A DNA stretch of 64,000 bases from DASWJS01 sp036397035 (lineage in GTDB: Bacteria; Actinomycetota; AC-67). Numbering within the stretch: the stretch's first letter is position 1; the number at the start of each line of letters is the position of its first letter. The notes beneath the pieces are model-generated. The model was not told the origin of the DNA. It made no database searches and was given only the letters and a program-made list of their open reading frames with translations. This document shows, piece after piece, positions 23,736 to 32,522 of this stretch. The translations under genes were made by a program, and so were the position numbers. Where the stretch lies: positions 1-64,000 of the forward strand of contig DASWJS010000031.1 in the NCBI GenBank assembly GCA_036397035.1, in the 5' to 3' direction.

Positions 23736-25394
23736 TTAGGCTCGCGCGAGTCCCTCGGTCAGGGCGCGGAGTCTCGTCAGCGACTGCTCGCGGTCGATGC
23801 GCAGCTCGATGAGGTCGATGCCGCGGCGGCCGAGCGCTTCCCCGACGAGCGCGGGCAGCTCGCGCGCGGATCCGACGAGCGCGTGCCGCGCGCCGATCGC
23901 GGTGGCGAGCGCCCAGAGGTCGATGCCGTGGGGCATGACGAACAGGCCCTCGTGCTCGGGCAGCCCGCGGGTGGCGAGCCGGTCGAAGACGCCGCCGCCG
24001 TCGTTGTTGACCACGACGAGCGTGAGGTCGTGACCGTGGCTCGCCGCCCACGCCAGCCCGCCGACGTCGTGGAGCAACGAGAGGTCCCCGGCGAGCGCCG
24101 CCGTGGGCGAGCCCGCCGCCGCCACGCCCAGCGCCGTCGAAACGAAGCCGTCGATGCCGCTCGCGCCCCGGTTGGCGAGGACCCGCAGTCCGTCGCGCGG
24201 CTCCATCGCGAGGCAGAGGTCGCGCACGGGCGCGCTGTTGGCGACGACGAGCGTCGCGCCGGCCGGGAGCGCGCGAGCGAGGTCGCGTGCGGCGCGCTGC
24301 TCGCCCGGCTCGTCGGAGGCGTCGAGCGCGGCGTCGAGCGCCGGGCGAAGGCGCGCGTCGGCGGTCTTCCACTCGTCGAGCCACGGTGCGGGGGAGCGGG
24401 TTGCGGCTCGCGCGAGCACTGCGCGCGCGAGCGCCTCGGGGTCGGCGGCGATCGCGTGGCTCGCGTGCCCGGCCGGGTCGGTCGGGAACCCGTCGGCGTC
24501 GACGACGATCAAGCGCCCCGCGCGCGCGACGAAGCCGAGCATCGCGCGCGTCGTGGGCGTCGAGCCGACCTGCACCACGACCTCGGCCGTGAAGCGCTCG
24601 GCGAGCGCGTCGGGCACCGACATCGCGTCGCCGGCGCGCATCCCGGAAGCAGGCTCGGCGAGCAACGGCCAGGCGGCGACGCGAGCCAGCTCGGCCACCG
24701 CCGGTGCGGGAGAGGGCAGGCCGCCGGCGACGATCGCGCCGCGCTCGCGCTCCAGCGCGCCGAACAGGATCGACAGGTCCTGGCCGCGCACCGGCCGGGA
24801 GGCGGCTTCAGTCGCGACCGCCGGGCCGGCAGGACCGAGATCGACCTCGGCGCCGGCCGGCACGAGCGGCTCGTCGAACGGCAGGTTCAGATGGACGGGC
24901 CCCGCGGGAGGACCGAGCGCCGTCGCGCGCACGCGCGCGCCGAGCGCGCGCCAGAGCCCGCCGGACCCCGGCTTGGGCAGTGGGGCCTCCTCGAACAGCC
25001 GCGGATAGGACCCGTACAGGCGGACCTGGTCGATCGTCTGGTTGGCCCCGGTGCCGCGCAGTCGCGGCGGACGGTCGGCCGTCAGCAGGACGAGCGGCAC
25101 GCGCGCCTGCGCCGCTTCGATCACCGCCGGGTAGAACTCGGCCGCCGCCGTCCCCGACGTGCACACGACCGCGACCGGGCGTCCGCTCGCCTTGGCGAGC
25201 CCGAGCGCGAAGAACGCCGACGACCGCTCGTCCAGGTGCGGCCACAGCGGCAGGTCGGGCGTGCGGGCCGCCGCGAGCGCCAGCGGCGTCGACCGGGAGC
25301 CCGGCGACACGCACACGCCGGCCGGGCGTAGCTCGGCGAGCATCGCCGACACGCACGCGAGCGCGACGTCGCCCGCCGTCGGCTCGGGCGTCAT
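23736..25394 (-). CDS. menD: 2-succinyl-5-enolpyruvyl-6-hydroxy-3-cyclohexene-1-carboxylate synthase
   Basis: A 552-residue thiamine-diphosphate enzyme joining isochorismate and 2-oxoglutarate. The N-terminal domain has GVCVSPGSRSTPLALAA and FFALGLAKASGRPVAVVCTS. The cofactor-binding C-terminal domain has ANRGASGIDGFVSTALG and GDLSLLHDVGGLAWAA with VVNNDGGGVFDRLA. Length matches the family. It is the last gene of the menB-menA-menC-menD unit. Confidence 0.95.
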   Translation of the reverse strand: MTPEPTAGDVALACVSAMLAELRPAGVCVSPGSRSTPLALAAARTPDLPLWPHLDERSSAFFALGLAKASGRPVAVVCTSGTAAAEFYPAVIEAAQARVPLVLLTADRPPRLRGTGANQTIDQVRLYGSYPRLFEEAPLPKPGSGGLWRALGARVRATALGPPAGPVHLNLPFDEPLVPAGAEVDLGPAGPAVATEAASRPVRGQDLSILFGALERERGAIVAGGLPSPAPAVAELARVAAWPLLAEPASGMRAGDAMSVPDALAERFTAEVVVQVGSTPTTRAMLGFVARAGRLIVVDADGFPTDPAGHASHAIAADPEALARAVLARAATRSPAPWLDEWKTADARLRPALDAALDASDEPGEQRAARDLARALPAGATLVVANSAPVRDLCLAMEPRDGLRVLANRGASGIDGFVSTALGVAAAGSPTAALAGDLSLLHDVGGLAWAASHGHDLTLVVVNNDGGGVFDRLATRGLPEHEGLFVMPHGIDLWALATAIGARHALVGSARELPALVGEALGRRGIDLIELRIDREQSLTRLRALTEGLARA

Positions 25395-25419
25395 GGCGCG
25401 GACTCCACGCGGCTCGGCG

Positions 25420-26268
25420 TCACAGCGCGGGGCGCACGCGGCGCGGCGTCAGCGCGCCGTCGACCGGCACGAGCGGATCCTCGACCGGGTCCTCGTCCAA
25501 GAGCAGCGCCGTGCCGATCCCGGCCGCGAACGGGAGCGACGGCAGCGCCGCGGCGACCGCGAGCACGGCCGAGAGCCCGACCGAGGTCTCCAGCGCGCTC
25601 GAGGGCACCACGGGAACCGTGGACTCCTCAGCCGCGGCGAGCGAGGCCGCGATGCCGCCCATCCGCTGCGGCTTCAGCACGAGCACGTCGGCCGCGCGCA
25701 GGTCGTTCATCCGCCGCACGTCCTGGATCGTGCGGACGCACGACTCCGCCGCGATCAGCACGCTGCTCCCCCTGCGCAGGTTCGCCATGTCCTCCAGGTT
25801 GCTCACCGGGTCCTCGATGAACTCGATGCCGAACTGCTCAAGTTGCGCGAGCGCGAGCGAGGCCGTCACGACGTCCCACGACCCGTTGGCGTCCACGCGG
25901 ATCTTCGTCGCCGGGCCCATCGCTTCGCGCACCGCCCGCACGCGCTCGATCGAGTACTCGTCGCCTACCTTGACCTTGATCGTCGCGCAGCCCGACTCGA
26001 GCGCCAGCTTGGCCGCCTCGCGCGGCGTCACGCGCGGCACGAGCGCGTTGACCTCGACGCGGTCCCGCACCGGCGCGGGGAACTCGCTTCCCGCGACTTC
26101 GACCGCGGCCGCTTCGGCGCGCGCCCGCTCGGCCGGGGACCAGGACGGCAGCGGCGAGTACTCCGCCCACCCGGCCGGGCCCTCGACGAACTCGCCCGCG
26201 CGCTCGACCACCGCGCCGACCGGAACGCGCAGGCGCACGCGGAACGGCACCCGTCTCAGGACATCCAT
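25420..26268 (-). CDS. menC: o-succinylbenzoate synthase
   Basis: A 282-residue enolase-superfamily dehydratase. Active-site pattern: catalytic lysine pair in CATIKVKVGDEY, metal ligands in KIRVDANGSWD and EFIEDPVSNLEDM, and the second-face lysine in VLVLKPQRMGG. The ATG chosen lies 10 bases inside the end of menA; a longer frame only rereads menA in the wrong phase. It is shorter than the E. coli enzyme, as usual in actinobacteria. Confidence 0.9.
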   Translation of the reverse strand: MDVLRRVPFRVRLRVPVGAVVERAGEFVEGPAGWAEYSPLPSWSPAERARAEAAAVEVAGSEFPAPVRDRVEVNALVPRVTPREAAKLALESGCATIKVKVGDEYSIERVRAVREAMGPATKIRVDANGSWDVVTASLALAQLEQFGIEFIEDPVSNLEDMANLRRGSSVLIAAESCVRTIQDVRRMNDLRAADVLVLKPQRMGGIAASLAAAEESTVPVVPSSALETSVGLSAVLAVAAALPSLPFAAGIGTALLLDEDPVEDPLVPVDGALTPRRVRPAL

Positions 26269-27125
26269 AGCGCGATCGCCAGCATGGCCCCGAACTGCGC
26301 GTGCAGCATGGCGGTGTTGTTGAGCGTGCGGATCAACTCCGGGCCGACGGCGTAACCGATCGAGATCAGCGGCCCGGCGGCGAGCGGCAGGGCGGTGAGC
26401 GTGAGCAGCCACGCGACCGACGCCGCGCCGGTCGCGACGGCGAGCACCGGCAGCAGCAACGCGAGCGCCACCGTGACGCGAAAGAGCGCGCGCGAGGCTC
26501 GGTTGCCGAGCCGCACGGCGAGCGTGCGCTTACCGGCGGCCGCGTCGGTGTCGGCGTCGCGGACGTTGTTCGCCATCAGGATCGCCACCGCGAGCAGCCC
26601 GACCGGGCCGGCCGCCCACCACGCGTCGGCGGTGACGCTCCCGTGCTGGACGTAGGCCGTGCCGCAGACCGCGAGGAACCCGAAGAAGAGCAGCACGCTC
26701 AGCTCGCCGAGGCCGAGCCCCGCGTAGGGCCTCGGCCCGCCCGAGTACGTGAGCGCGGCGGCGATCGCCAGGGCGCCGAGGGACAGCAGCCACGGCTCGG
26801 TCGCGAGCGCGAGCCACGCCCCGGCGACGCCGGCGATCGCGAAGGAGGCCGCGGCCGCGGCGAGCACGAGGCGGGCCGGCGCAGCTCCGGAAGCGGTCAA
26901 GCGAGGCGGGCCGGCCCGCCCCCCCGAGTCCACGCCGCGCGTCCCGTCGAAGTAGTCGTTGGCGTAGTTCACGCCCACCTGCAAGCCGAGCGCGACGGCG
27001 AGCGCGCCGAGCGCGCGCGGCCAGGTCGCCGAGCCCGCCGCCGCGGTGCCGACGACGACCGGCACGATGCCGGCGCCGAGCGTCCGCGGGCGCGCGCCCC
27101 GCACCCACAGCGCGGCCGTGCTCAC
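26256..27125 (-). CDS. menA: 1,4-dihydroxy-2-naphthoate polyprenyltransferase
   Basis: A 289-residue UbiA-family integral membrane enzyme that attaches the polyprenyl tail. The prenyl-diphosphate motif NYANDYFDGTRGVD lies near residue 54, and a second Asp-rich motif (NNVRDADTDAAAGKRTLAV) follows around 187. Eight to nine hydrophobic helices. It starts with GTG overlapping the menB stop by 4 bases, and its end overlaps menC. Confidence 0.92.
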   Translation of the reverse strand: MSTAALWVRGARPRTLGAGIVPVVVGTAAAGSATWPRALGALAVALGLQVGVNYANDYFDGTRGVDSGGRAGPPRLTASGAAPARLVLAAAAASFAIAGVAGAWLALATEPWLLSLGALAIAAALTYSGGPRPYAGLGLGELSVLLFFGFLAVCGTAYVQHGSVTADAWWAAGPVGLLAVAILMANNVRDADTDAAAGKRTLAVRLGNRASRALFRVTVALALLLPVLAVATGAASVAWLLTLTALPLAAGPLISIGYAVGPELIRTLNNTAMLHAQFGAMLAIALWMS

Positions 27126-27934
27126 GGCCGCCGGGGGAACTTCGAGAAGTCGGGCTTCCGCTTCTGCAGGAACGCGTCACGTCCCTCTTGCGCTTCGGAC
27201 GACATGTAGAACAGCAGCGTCGCGTCGCCGGCGAGCTGCTGGATCCCGGCGAGGCCGTCGGTATCGGCGTTGAAGCCCGCCTTCAGCAGGCGAAGCGCGA
27301 GCGGCGACATCGAAAGGATCCGCTTGCACCACGCGAGCGTCTCCTCCTCCAGGCGCTCGACCGGCACGACCTTGTTCACCAGGCCCCAGGCGTGCGCCGT
27401 CTCGGCGTCGTACTGCTCGCACAGGAACCAGATCTCCTTCGCGCGCTTGAGTCCGATCGTGCGCGCGAGCAGCCCGGCGCCGTAGCCGCCGTCGAACGAG
27501 CCCACCTTCGGGCCGGTCTGCCCGAAGCGCGCGTTGTCCGCGGCGACCGTGAGGTCGCAGACAAGGTGCAGGATGTGCCCGCCGCCGATCGCGTAGCCGG
27601 CGACCATCGCGATCACCGGCTTCGGCAGCCGGCGGATCTGCACCTGCAGGTCGAGCACGTTCAGCCGGCCGACGCCGTCGTCGCCCACGTAGCCGTCCTC
27701 GCCGCGGATGCGCTGATCCCCGCCCGAGCAGAACGCCTCGGTCCCCTCGCCGGTGAAGACGATCACGCCGACTCCGGCGTCGTCGCGCGCCATGTCGAAC
27801 GCGCGCGCAAGCTCGAACAGCGTCTGCGGCCGGAACGCGTTGCGCACCTCGGGCCGGCAGATCGTGATCTTCGCCACGCCCTCGGCGGTCTCGTATCGAA
27901 TGTCGGCGAAGTCGCCGCTGCCTTGCCAGTTCAT
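27122..27934 (-). CDS. menB: 1,4-dihydroxy-2-naphthoyl-CoA synthase
   Basis: A 270-residue crotonase-fold enzyme that closes the naphthoquinone ring. CoA/oxyanion motifs FCSGGDQRI and AGYAIGGGHILHLVCDLTVA; GSFDGGYGAGLLARTIGLKRAKE downstream is typical of MenB, including the Asp of the active site. GGAGCGAGG precedes the ATG. It is the first gene of the minus-strand menaquinone operon. menE, needed to make its CoA substrate, and menH are not in the window. Confidence 0.93.
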   Translation of the reverse strand: MNWQGSGDFADIRYETAEGVAKITICRPEVRNAFRPQTLFELARAFDMARDDAGVGVIVFTGEGTEAFCSGGDQRIRGEDGYVGDDGVGRLNVLDLQVQIRRLPKPVIAMVAGYAIGGGHILHLVCDLTVAADNARFGQTGPKVGSFDGGYGAGLLARTIGLKRAKEIWFLCEQYDAETAHAWGLVNKVVPVERLEEETLAWCKRILSMSPLALRLLKAGFNADTDGLAGIQQLAGDATLLFYMSSEAQEGRDAFLQKRKPDFSKFPRRP

Positions 27935-28004
27935 CCTCGCTCCTGTGGTCGGCGGCTAGCGTATTCGTGCGCTGGGAGGCGCGCGAAAAGCCGCCGGGAG
28001 CCCG

Positions 28005-28883
28005 TCAGAGCGCCGCGAGCGCCGGGATGATCTCCGTCCCCACGCGCGCCAGCGGCTCGACCGTGTAGTCGCGCGCCACGTTGAAGATGGCGTGATCGAA
28101 GCCGAGCCTGGAGAGCCCGGCGCACCGATCGATCACCTCCTGCGACGAGGCCTTGTCGAAGTTGACCGGCACCGTCACCGTCTTCTCCACCGTTCCGGGA
28201 TCGCGTCCGGCGTCGGCGCAGTGCCGCTCCAGCACGTCGAGCTTGTGCCGCAACACCTCCTCGCCGCTCTGCGCGAAGAGGTTGCACGCCTCGGCGTACC
28301 GAGCCACGAGCCGGAGCGTCTTGCGCTCGCCGCCGCCGCCGATCAGGATCGGAGGCCGGGGCCGGGTGACCGGCGCGGGACTCACGACCGGCTCTTCCAG
28401 CCGGAAGTGCTTCCCGTGGATGGGCGAGCGGTCCCCCTGCCAGGTCTGGTGCGCGATCCTCAACGCCTCCTCCAGCATCTCGAAGCGCGCCGCCGGCCGC
28501 GGGAACTCGAAGCCGAGCCCCTCGCACTCGCGCTGGTACCACGCGGCGCCGACGCCAAGCCAGGCCCGCCCGCCCGACAGGACGTCGAGCGTGGTCACGG
28601 TCTTCACCAGCAGGCTCGGGTGGCGATAGATCACGCCGGCGACGAGCGCGCCGAGCCGCACGCGTTGGGTCATTCCCGCCGCGACGCTCAGCGCCGTATG
28701 GCCTTCGAGCATCGGCTCGTCCGCCGAACCCAGCATCGGGTCGAGCTGGAAGAAGTGGTCCATCACCCACAAGGTGTCGAAGCCCGCGTCCTCCACGCCG
28801 CGCACGAGCCGAGCGAACGTGGGCCCGATCTCGGCGTCGCCGCCCGGCCAGGTGAAGCGGGAGACCTGGATGCTGACCTTCAC
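28005..28883 (-). CDS. LLM-class (F420-type) oxidoreductase
   Basis: A 292-residue luciferase-like TIM-barrel protein. N-terminal GVEDAGFDTLWVMDHFFQLD, SVAAGMTQRVRLGALVAGV and HPSLLVKTVTTLDVLSGGRAWLGVGAAW with PPILIGGGGERKTLRL are hallmarks of actinobacterial F420-dependent oxidoreductases. The substrate is unknown. It lies upstream of menB on the same strand with about 70 bases between, and 37 bases downstream of the DsrE gene. Confidence 0.85.
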   Translation of the reverse strand: MKVSIQVSRFTWPGGDAEIGPTFARLVRGVEDAGFDTLWVMDHFFQLDPMLGSADEPMLEGHTALSVAAGMTQRVRLGALVAGVIYRHPSLLVKTVTTLDVLSGGRAWLGVGAAWYQRECEGLGFEFPRPAARFEMLEEALRIAHQTWQGDRSPIHGKHFRLEEPVVSPAPVTRPRPPILIGGGGERKTLRLVARYAEACNLFAQSGEEVLRHKLDVLERHCADAGRDPGTVEKTVTVPVNFDKASSQEVIDRCAGLSRLGFDHAIFNVARDYTVEPLARVGTEIIPALAAL

Positions 28884-28920
28884 AGCCCTCTCACCCTGGC
28901 CCGCCTCACACGGACGCGCC

Positions 28921-29286
28921 TCACGCGAACGAGACGGCTTTGGCGCCGTTGACGATCTCTTCCACGACGTGCGCGGCCCCCACGATCTGCGCGCCCTTGG
29001 CCACCTTCTCCTCGGTGATCCCGCGCGGCTTCGTGCAGGCGCTGCAAAGCCACACTTCGCCGCCCCCGCCCACGAAGGACTCGTATAGCTCCGTCAACGG
29101 GGCGAGCCCCTCGTGGTGAATCCCGTCGGCGCCGCCCTCGGTGCCGAGCCACACGGCATCGATCGTGCACACGACCGCGGCCTGCTGCCCGGAGGCGACG
29201 GCGATGTTCGCCGCCACGAACGGCAGCGTCGCCCGTTCGGGATCCTCCTTGCCGTGCGTGCAGTTGAACAGGATGCGCTCGCTCAT
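28921..29286 (-). CDS. DsrE-family protein
   Basis: A 121-residue single-domain DsrE/DsrF-like protein. It opens with ILFNCTHGKEDPERATLPFV and carries a conserved WLCSACTKPRGI segment with two Cys, which in related proteins can carry persulfide sulfur. GGAGGCAG precedes the ATG. Role not defined; likely sulfur relay or a redox accessory. A longer open frame extends upstream but reads through the terminator of the neighbouring gene. Confidence 0.75.
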   Translation of the reverse strand: MSERILFNCTHGKEDPERATLPFVAANIAVASGQQAAVVCTIDAVWLGTEGGADGIHHEGLAPLTELYESFVGGGGEVWLCSACTKPRGITEEKVAKGAQIVGAAHVVEEIVNGAKAVSFA

Positions 29287-29405
29287 CGCTGCCTCCCTCT
29301 GGGCTGGTCCCTGCCCCTCGCCGGTCGGTTTCGCCCCGGCTCGCGCCGCGGCGAAACCCATCCTGCCTTGGGAGGCGCTCGAAAGGAAAATGCCCTCACG
29401 ACGCA

Positions 29406-29432
29406 AAGCCGGGCCGCTTCGCGGCCCGGCTT
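29406..29432 (-). terminator. Rho-independent-like terminator
   Basis: A 12-bp stem (AAGCCGGGCCGC and complement) with a 3-nt loop lies 18 bases after the stop of the secreted-protein gene on the minus strand and upstream of the DsrE gene. The T-run is short (CTTTGCG). Confidence 0.65.
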
Positions 29433-29450
29433 CGCGTGTACCCCGCGTGC

Positions 29451-30158
29451 TTAGATCGAGGCGCGCTGCGCGAGCTTGACCGGCTCGATCACCAAGGTCC
29501 GCTTGCCGACGATCGCCTGGGCGTAGCCCTGCGCGGTCGCGGTCGCCTCGAGCAGCGCCTTCACCGTGTAGGTGTGGACGCCGCTGCCGGCGTTGACGCG
29601 GATCCAGTTGAAGCCGTGGGTCGAACGCGTCTCCAGGTAGGTGTCGAAGTTCGCGTCCGACGGCTCGTTCTCGCCGCTGTCCGGGTTGTATTGCGTGAGG
29701 TCGGTGATGTCCTGGTGGAACGCGCGATTGCAGAACACGACCCTGCCGTCGTCGCCGCTCGCGACCCCGACGGGGTTGCCGTTCTCGTCCTCGATCCACA
29801 CCTGCATCTGCGCGACCGCGCCGTCGGCGTGCGACGTGTCGGTGAAGTCGCCCGGCGCGTTGTCGTCGTCGTCGGTCTTGAGGTCGACCACGTTGGTGAT
29901 CAGCGAGCACTCCGCCTCGACCTGGAAGATCAGGTCCGTCGGAGCCGATGTCTTCATCGTCGCGGTGAAGAGAGTGACCTCCTCGGACGTCGCGCCGTCG
30001 TTCACCGGCGCGCTCATGGACGCGATCGTCGAGCCCGAAACCGCCGTCTTGTTGGCCGGCTCGCCCGCCGCGGTCGCCGAGGTCCCCATGAGCTGCATGA
30101 CGAGCATCGAGCTGAGCGCGCCCGTCGCAGCCGCTATCGCGATGACTTTGTTCTTCAT
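29451..30158 (-). CDS. secreted protein of unknown function
   Basis: A 235-residue exported protein. A signal peptide of about 30 residues (MKNKVIAIAAATGALSSMLV, cleavage near ATAAG) is followed by a beta-rich acidic domain with two Cys (ECSL, FCNR) likely forming a disulfide. It contains an Asp run (KTDDDDNAPGDF) and the segment STHGFNWIRVNAGSGVHTYT. It ends at a hairpin terminator and is divergent from another secreted protein. No family recognised. Confidence 0.7.
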   Translation of the reverse strand: MKNKVIAIAAATGALSSMLVMQLMGTSATAAGEPANKTAVSGSTIASMSAPVNDGATSEEVTLFTATMKTSAPTDLIFQVEAECSLITNVVDLKTDDDDNAPGDFTDTSHADGAVAQMQVWIEDENGNPVGVASGDDGRVVFCNRAFHQDITDLTQYNPDSGENEPSDANFDTYLETRSTHGFNWIRVNAGSGVHTYTVKALLEATATAQGYAQAIVGKRTLVIEPVKLAQRASI

Positions 30159-30344
30159 GCTTCTCTTCCCCCAATCTCGTTGGGCGCCGTGCCCACGTGG
30201 TTCCTAACGAGCCGTCCCCCGGAAGCGTTCGCCGGGCATCGCGGCCGAAAGGCTACAAAACCGTGCACTCCGCCACCCGCCATCGGCGCGATCAGTCGAG
30301 ATCCTTCGGCAGGGAGCCGACCTCTGGGCGGCGAACCCAGGGTC

Positions 30345-31046
30345 GTGAGTGCGAGGGCCAGGCTCATCGCGGCGGTCTTGCCGCTGGTCGTGGCCGCGTC
30401 GGGCGCGGGGCCTGCGGAGTCCGTGCCGCCGCCGAACGCCGGCTGCGTCGCGTTCACGACCGGCGCGCCCGGGACGCCCGCCTTCTGCGGCTACACCTCG
30501 ATCGGCGTGCGCACGCGCTACGTCGTCGCCTCCGTAGCCGGCTGGGACATCAGCTACGACGGCGTCGTCGTGGTCTCCGAGGGCGGGTATCGCACGCGCT
30601 ACTCGTCGACCTCGGCGCACGCCGGTGAGATCAACCCGCCGGCCGGGGTGCGCGTTCACCTCTCGATCCACCACGACGGGGCGCAGGACGGCTTCATCGC
30701 CGCGTGGGGCGTCGAAGGCACGCCGGAAGGTCCGGTCGTGGCGACGATCGTGGGAGCCGCGGGCGCGTACCTGTACGTGCCGGGCGAGACCAGCAGCGGC
30801 CAGTTCGCAACGCGCTTCGAGGTGCCCTACGGCGCGCCGGTGACGTTCCTCAACCTGACCGACGCGCCGCAGTCGCTCACCGAGTTCTTCCCGACGTGCG
30901 CGACCTGCACGCCCCGCTTCGACAGCGGGCTCGTCGCGCCGGGTGCGACGGCGACCGTCACCGGCGTCGCCGAATGGCCCCACCGAACCCGCCTCTTCCA
31001 CAGCACGACGAACCCAGGCGTGCAGGGCATCGCGTACCTGGGCTGA
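30345..31046 (+). CDS. secreted beta-rich protein of unknown function
   Basis: A 233-residue exported protein with GTG start and signal peptide ARLIAAVLPLVVAASGAGPA. The C-terminal half (YGAPVTFLNLTDAPQSLTEF, then SGLVAPGATATVTGVAEW) follows the strand pattern of cupredoxin-like domains, but no complete copper ligand set is visible. A CATC motif and other Cys suggest disulfides. A strong convergent terminator follows at once. Confidence 0.6.
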   Translation: MSARARLIAAVLPLVVAASGAGPAESVPPPNAGCVAFTTGAPGTPAFCGYTSIGVRTRYVVASVAGWDISYDGVVVVSEGGYRTRYSSTSAHAGEINPPAGVRVHLSIHHDGAQDGFIAAWGVEGTPEGPVVATIVGAAGAYLYVPGETSSGQFATRFEVPYGAPVTFLNLTDAPQSLTEFFPTCATCTPRFDSGLVAPGATATVTGVAEWPHRTRLFHSTTNPGVQGIAYLG

Positions 31047-31048
31047 GC

Positions 31049-31078
31049 AGAGTGGCCGCGATCTCTCGCGGCCACTCT
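31049..31078. terminator. bidirectional terminator between convergent genes
   Basis: A 13-bp perfect stem (AGAGTGGCCGCGA and complement) around TCTC begins 3 bases after the + strand stop and lies just downstream of the minus-strand gene's stop. T-runs are short on both sides. Confidence 0.75.
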
Positions 31079-31095
31079 CACAGCGTCGCTATCGA

Positions 31096-31578
31096 TCAGC
31101 AGCCCGAGCTGGTCATCCAGAGCAAGCACAGCGGGACCGAGCCGGCCGGCGTCAGGACCGAGAGGCCGGTCTTGACCACGATCGGCCTCGTCGGATCGAC
31201 GACGTTCACGCACGTGCCGACGCACACGGGGAACGTGAAGAAGGTGACCGCCGGAGCCAGCGTCCCGGTGAGGCCGGCCGACAGCGGCGTCGGCGCGCCG
31301 TCCAGCTCGATCGTCACGGTGACGACCGTCCCGGAAACCGAGACGATGACGCCCGTGTCCTCGAAGAGCTTGATGCAGTTCGAAGCGGAGCTTCCGAAGC
31401 AGAGCGAAGACTCGGCGTCCACCTGCGCCGGCAGAGTTGTCGCGACGTCGAAGTCCACACCCAGCGACAGCGCGAACGAGTCCGTCGCAACGCATACCCA
31501 GAAGGATTCGGTCGTCCCACCGGTTTGGACACCCACGAAAGCGATCCCGGGTCCGACGTCGACCCCGATGTCAACCAA
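31096..31578 (-). CDS. hypothetical beta-rich protein
   Basis: A 160-residue Val/Thr/Gly-rich protein with several Cys (CVATD, SLCFGS, NCIKL, CVGTCVNV and a C-terminal Cys) suggesting a secreted disulfide-bonded beta fold. The only start in this frame is a TTG without a clear ribosome binding site, and no signal peptide is present. The gene may be 5'-truncated or its start misjudged. It lies 28 bases downstream of a methyltransferase gene on the same strand. Confidence 0.45.
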   Translation of the reverse strand: MVDIGVDVGPGIAFVGVQTGGTTESFWVCVATDSFALSLGVDFDVATTLPAQVDAESSLCFGSSASNCIKLFEDTGVIVSVSGTVVTVTIELDGAPTPLSAGLTGTLAPAVTFFTFPVCVGTCVNVVDPTRPIVVKTGLSVLTPAGSVPLCLLWMTSSGC

Positions 31579-31606
31579 CTAGTACAAAGTGTCCAATCTG
31601 CCTCGA

Positions 31607-32389
31607 TCAGGCCGGCTTGCGCCCCCAGGCCGCGACGATCGTCGGGGGCATCTTCTCGAAGTCCGGATCGAACAGGATGCGGAGCGTCTCCTCGATGTCC
31701 TCGTCCGTGACGCTGCCGACCGCCTTGAGCGGCTCGCGCATTCGCTCGAGCGTCAGCCGGTACATGCCGAGGCCCGGGCTGTCCTCGTACGAGCCGTACA
31801 CCACGCGGCCCTCGGCGCTGACGCCCTCAAGGCCCAGCTCGTGCAGCACCCACGGCAGCCTCCGGCCGAGCTGCATGTCGTAGCCGACCATCTTCATCGC
31901 CGCGTCGCTCGCGGCGATCACGCGCTCGTAGCACTCCGACGGCTGGATCGAGATCTGCGAGATCTGGTCCAGCTCCTCGATGACGAGCAGCCCTCCCGGC
32001 TTCAGCGCTTCGATCATGTGTTGCAGCGCCTTCTCCCGCTCGCGAATCCACCCGACGACCATGCGAGCGTGCGCGATGTCGAACGCCTCGGGCTCCGGGG
32101 GTCCGGTCGTGATGTCGTGCGTCTGCACCTCGACGGTGTCCGACGCAAGCTCGGTCAGCAGGTTGGTGTCGATGTCAGTCACGAGCACCCGGCCATTACC
32201 CCCGACGCGGTCGGCCATGCCGCGCGCGACCGAGCCGTGCCCGCCCCCGACCTCCAGGCATTGCGACCCGGCGCCGAGGCCGAGGTCCTTCAGGTGCCGG
32301 AACGTCCCCGGGTCGAGCCACTGCTCCAGGTATCGCAGCCGCTGCTTCTCCTGCTCCCAACTCTGATCGAACCCGTATTCCTCGCCCAT
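31607..32389 (-). CDS. class I SAM-dependent methyltransferase
   Basis: A 260-residue methyltransferase. SAM motif I LEVGGGHGSVARGMADRVG, motif II VLVTDIDTNLL, and EALKPGGLLVIEELDQIS as motif III. The C-terminal half is helical and probably forms the substrate lid. The ATG with GGGAGGGAACG upstream was preferred to an ATG 24 bases earlier. Substrate unknown; similar proteins often modify small molecules or lipids. Confidence 0.8.
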   Translation of the reverse strand: MGEEYGFDQSWEQEKQRLRYLEQWLDPGTFRHLKDLGLGAGSQCLEVGGGHGSVARGMADRVGGNGRVLVTDIDTNLLTELASDTVEVQTHDITTGPPEPEAFDIAHARMVVGWIREREKALQHMIEALKPGGLLVIEELDQISQISIQPSECYERVIAASDAAMKMVGYDMQLGRRLPWVLHELGLEGVSAEGRVVYGSYEDSPGLGMYRLTLERMREPLKAVGSVTDEDIEETLRILFDPDFEKMPPTIVAAWGRKPA

Positions 32390-32522
32390 CGTTCCCTCCC
32401 TGTGTTCGGTCAACTATTTCGGGCCGAGCCGCGGGCGGTCAAACCGGGGTCGGGCATCCGGCGCGAGCCACGCTCAAGGACGCTGACCGAAATGCCGTTC
32501 ATACGGTGACAGGAGGAGAGCC

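Noticed and set aside
23700..25331. Long + strand open frame opposite menD
   Set aside because: Antisense shadow of a complete MenD; composition is typical of complementary high-GC frames.
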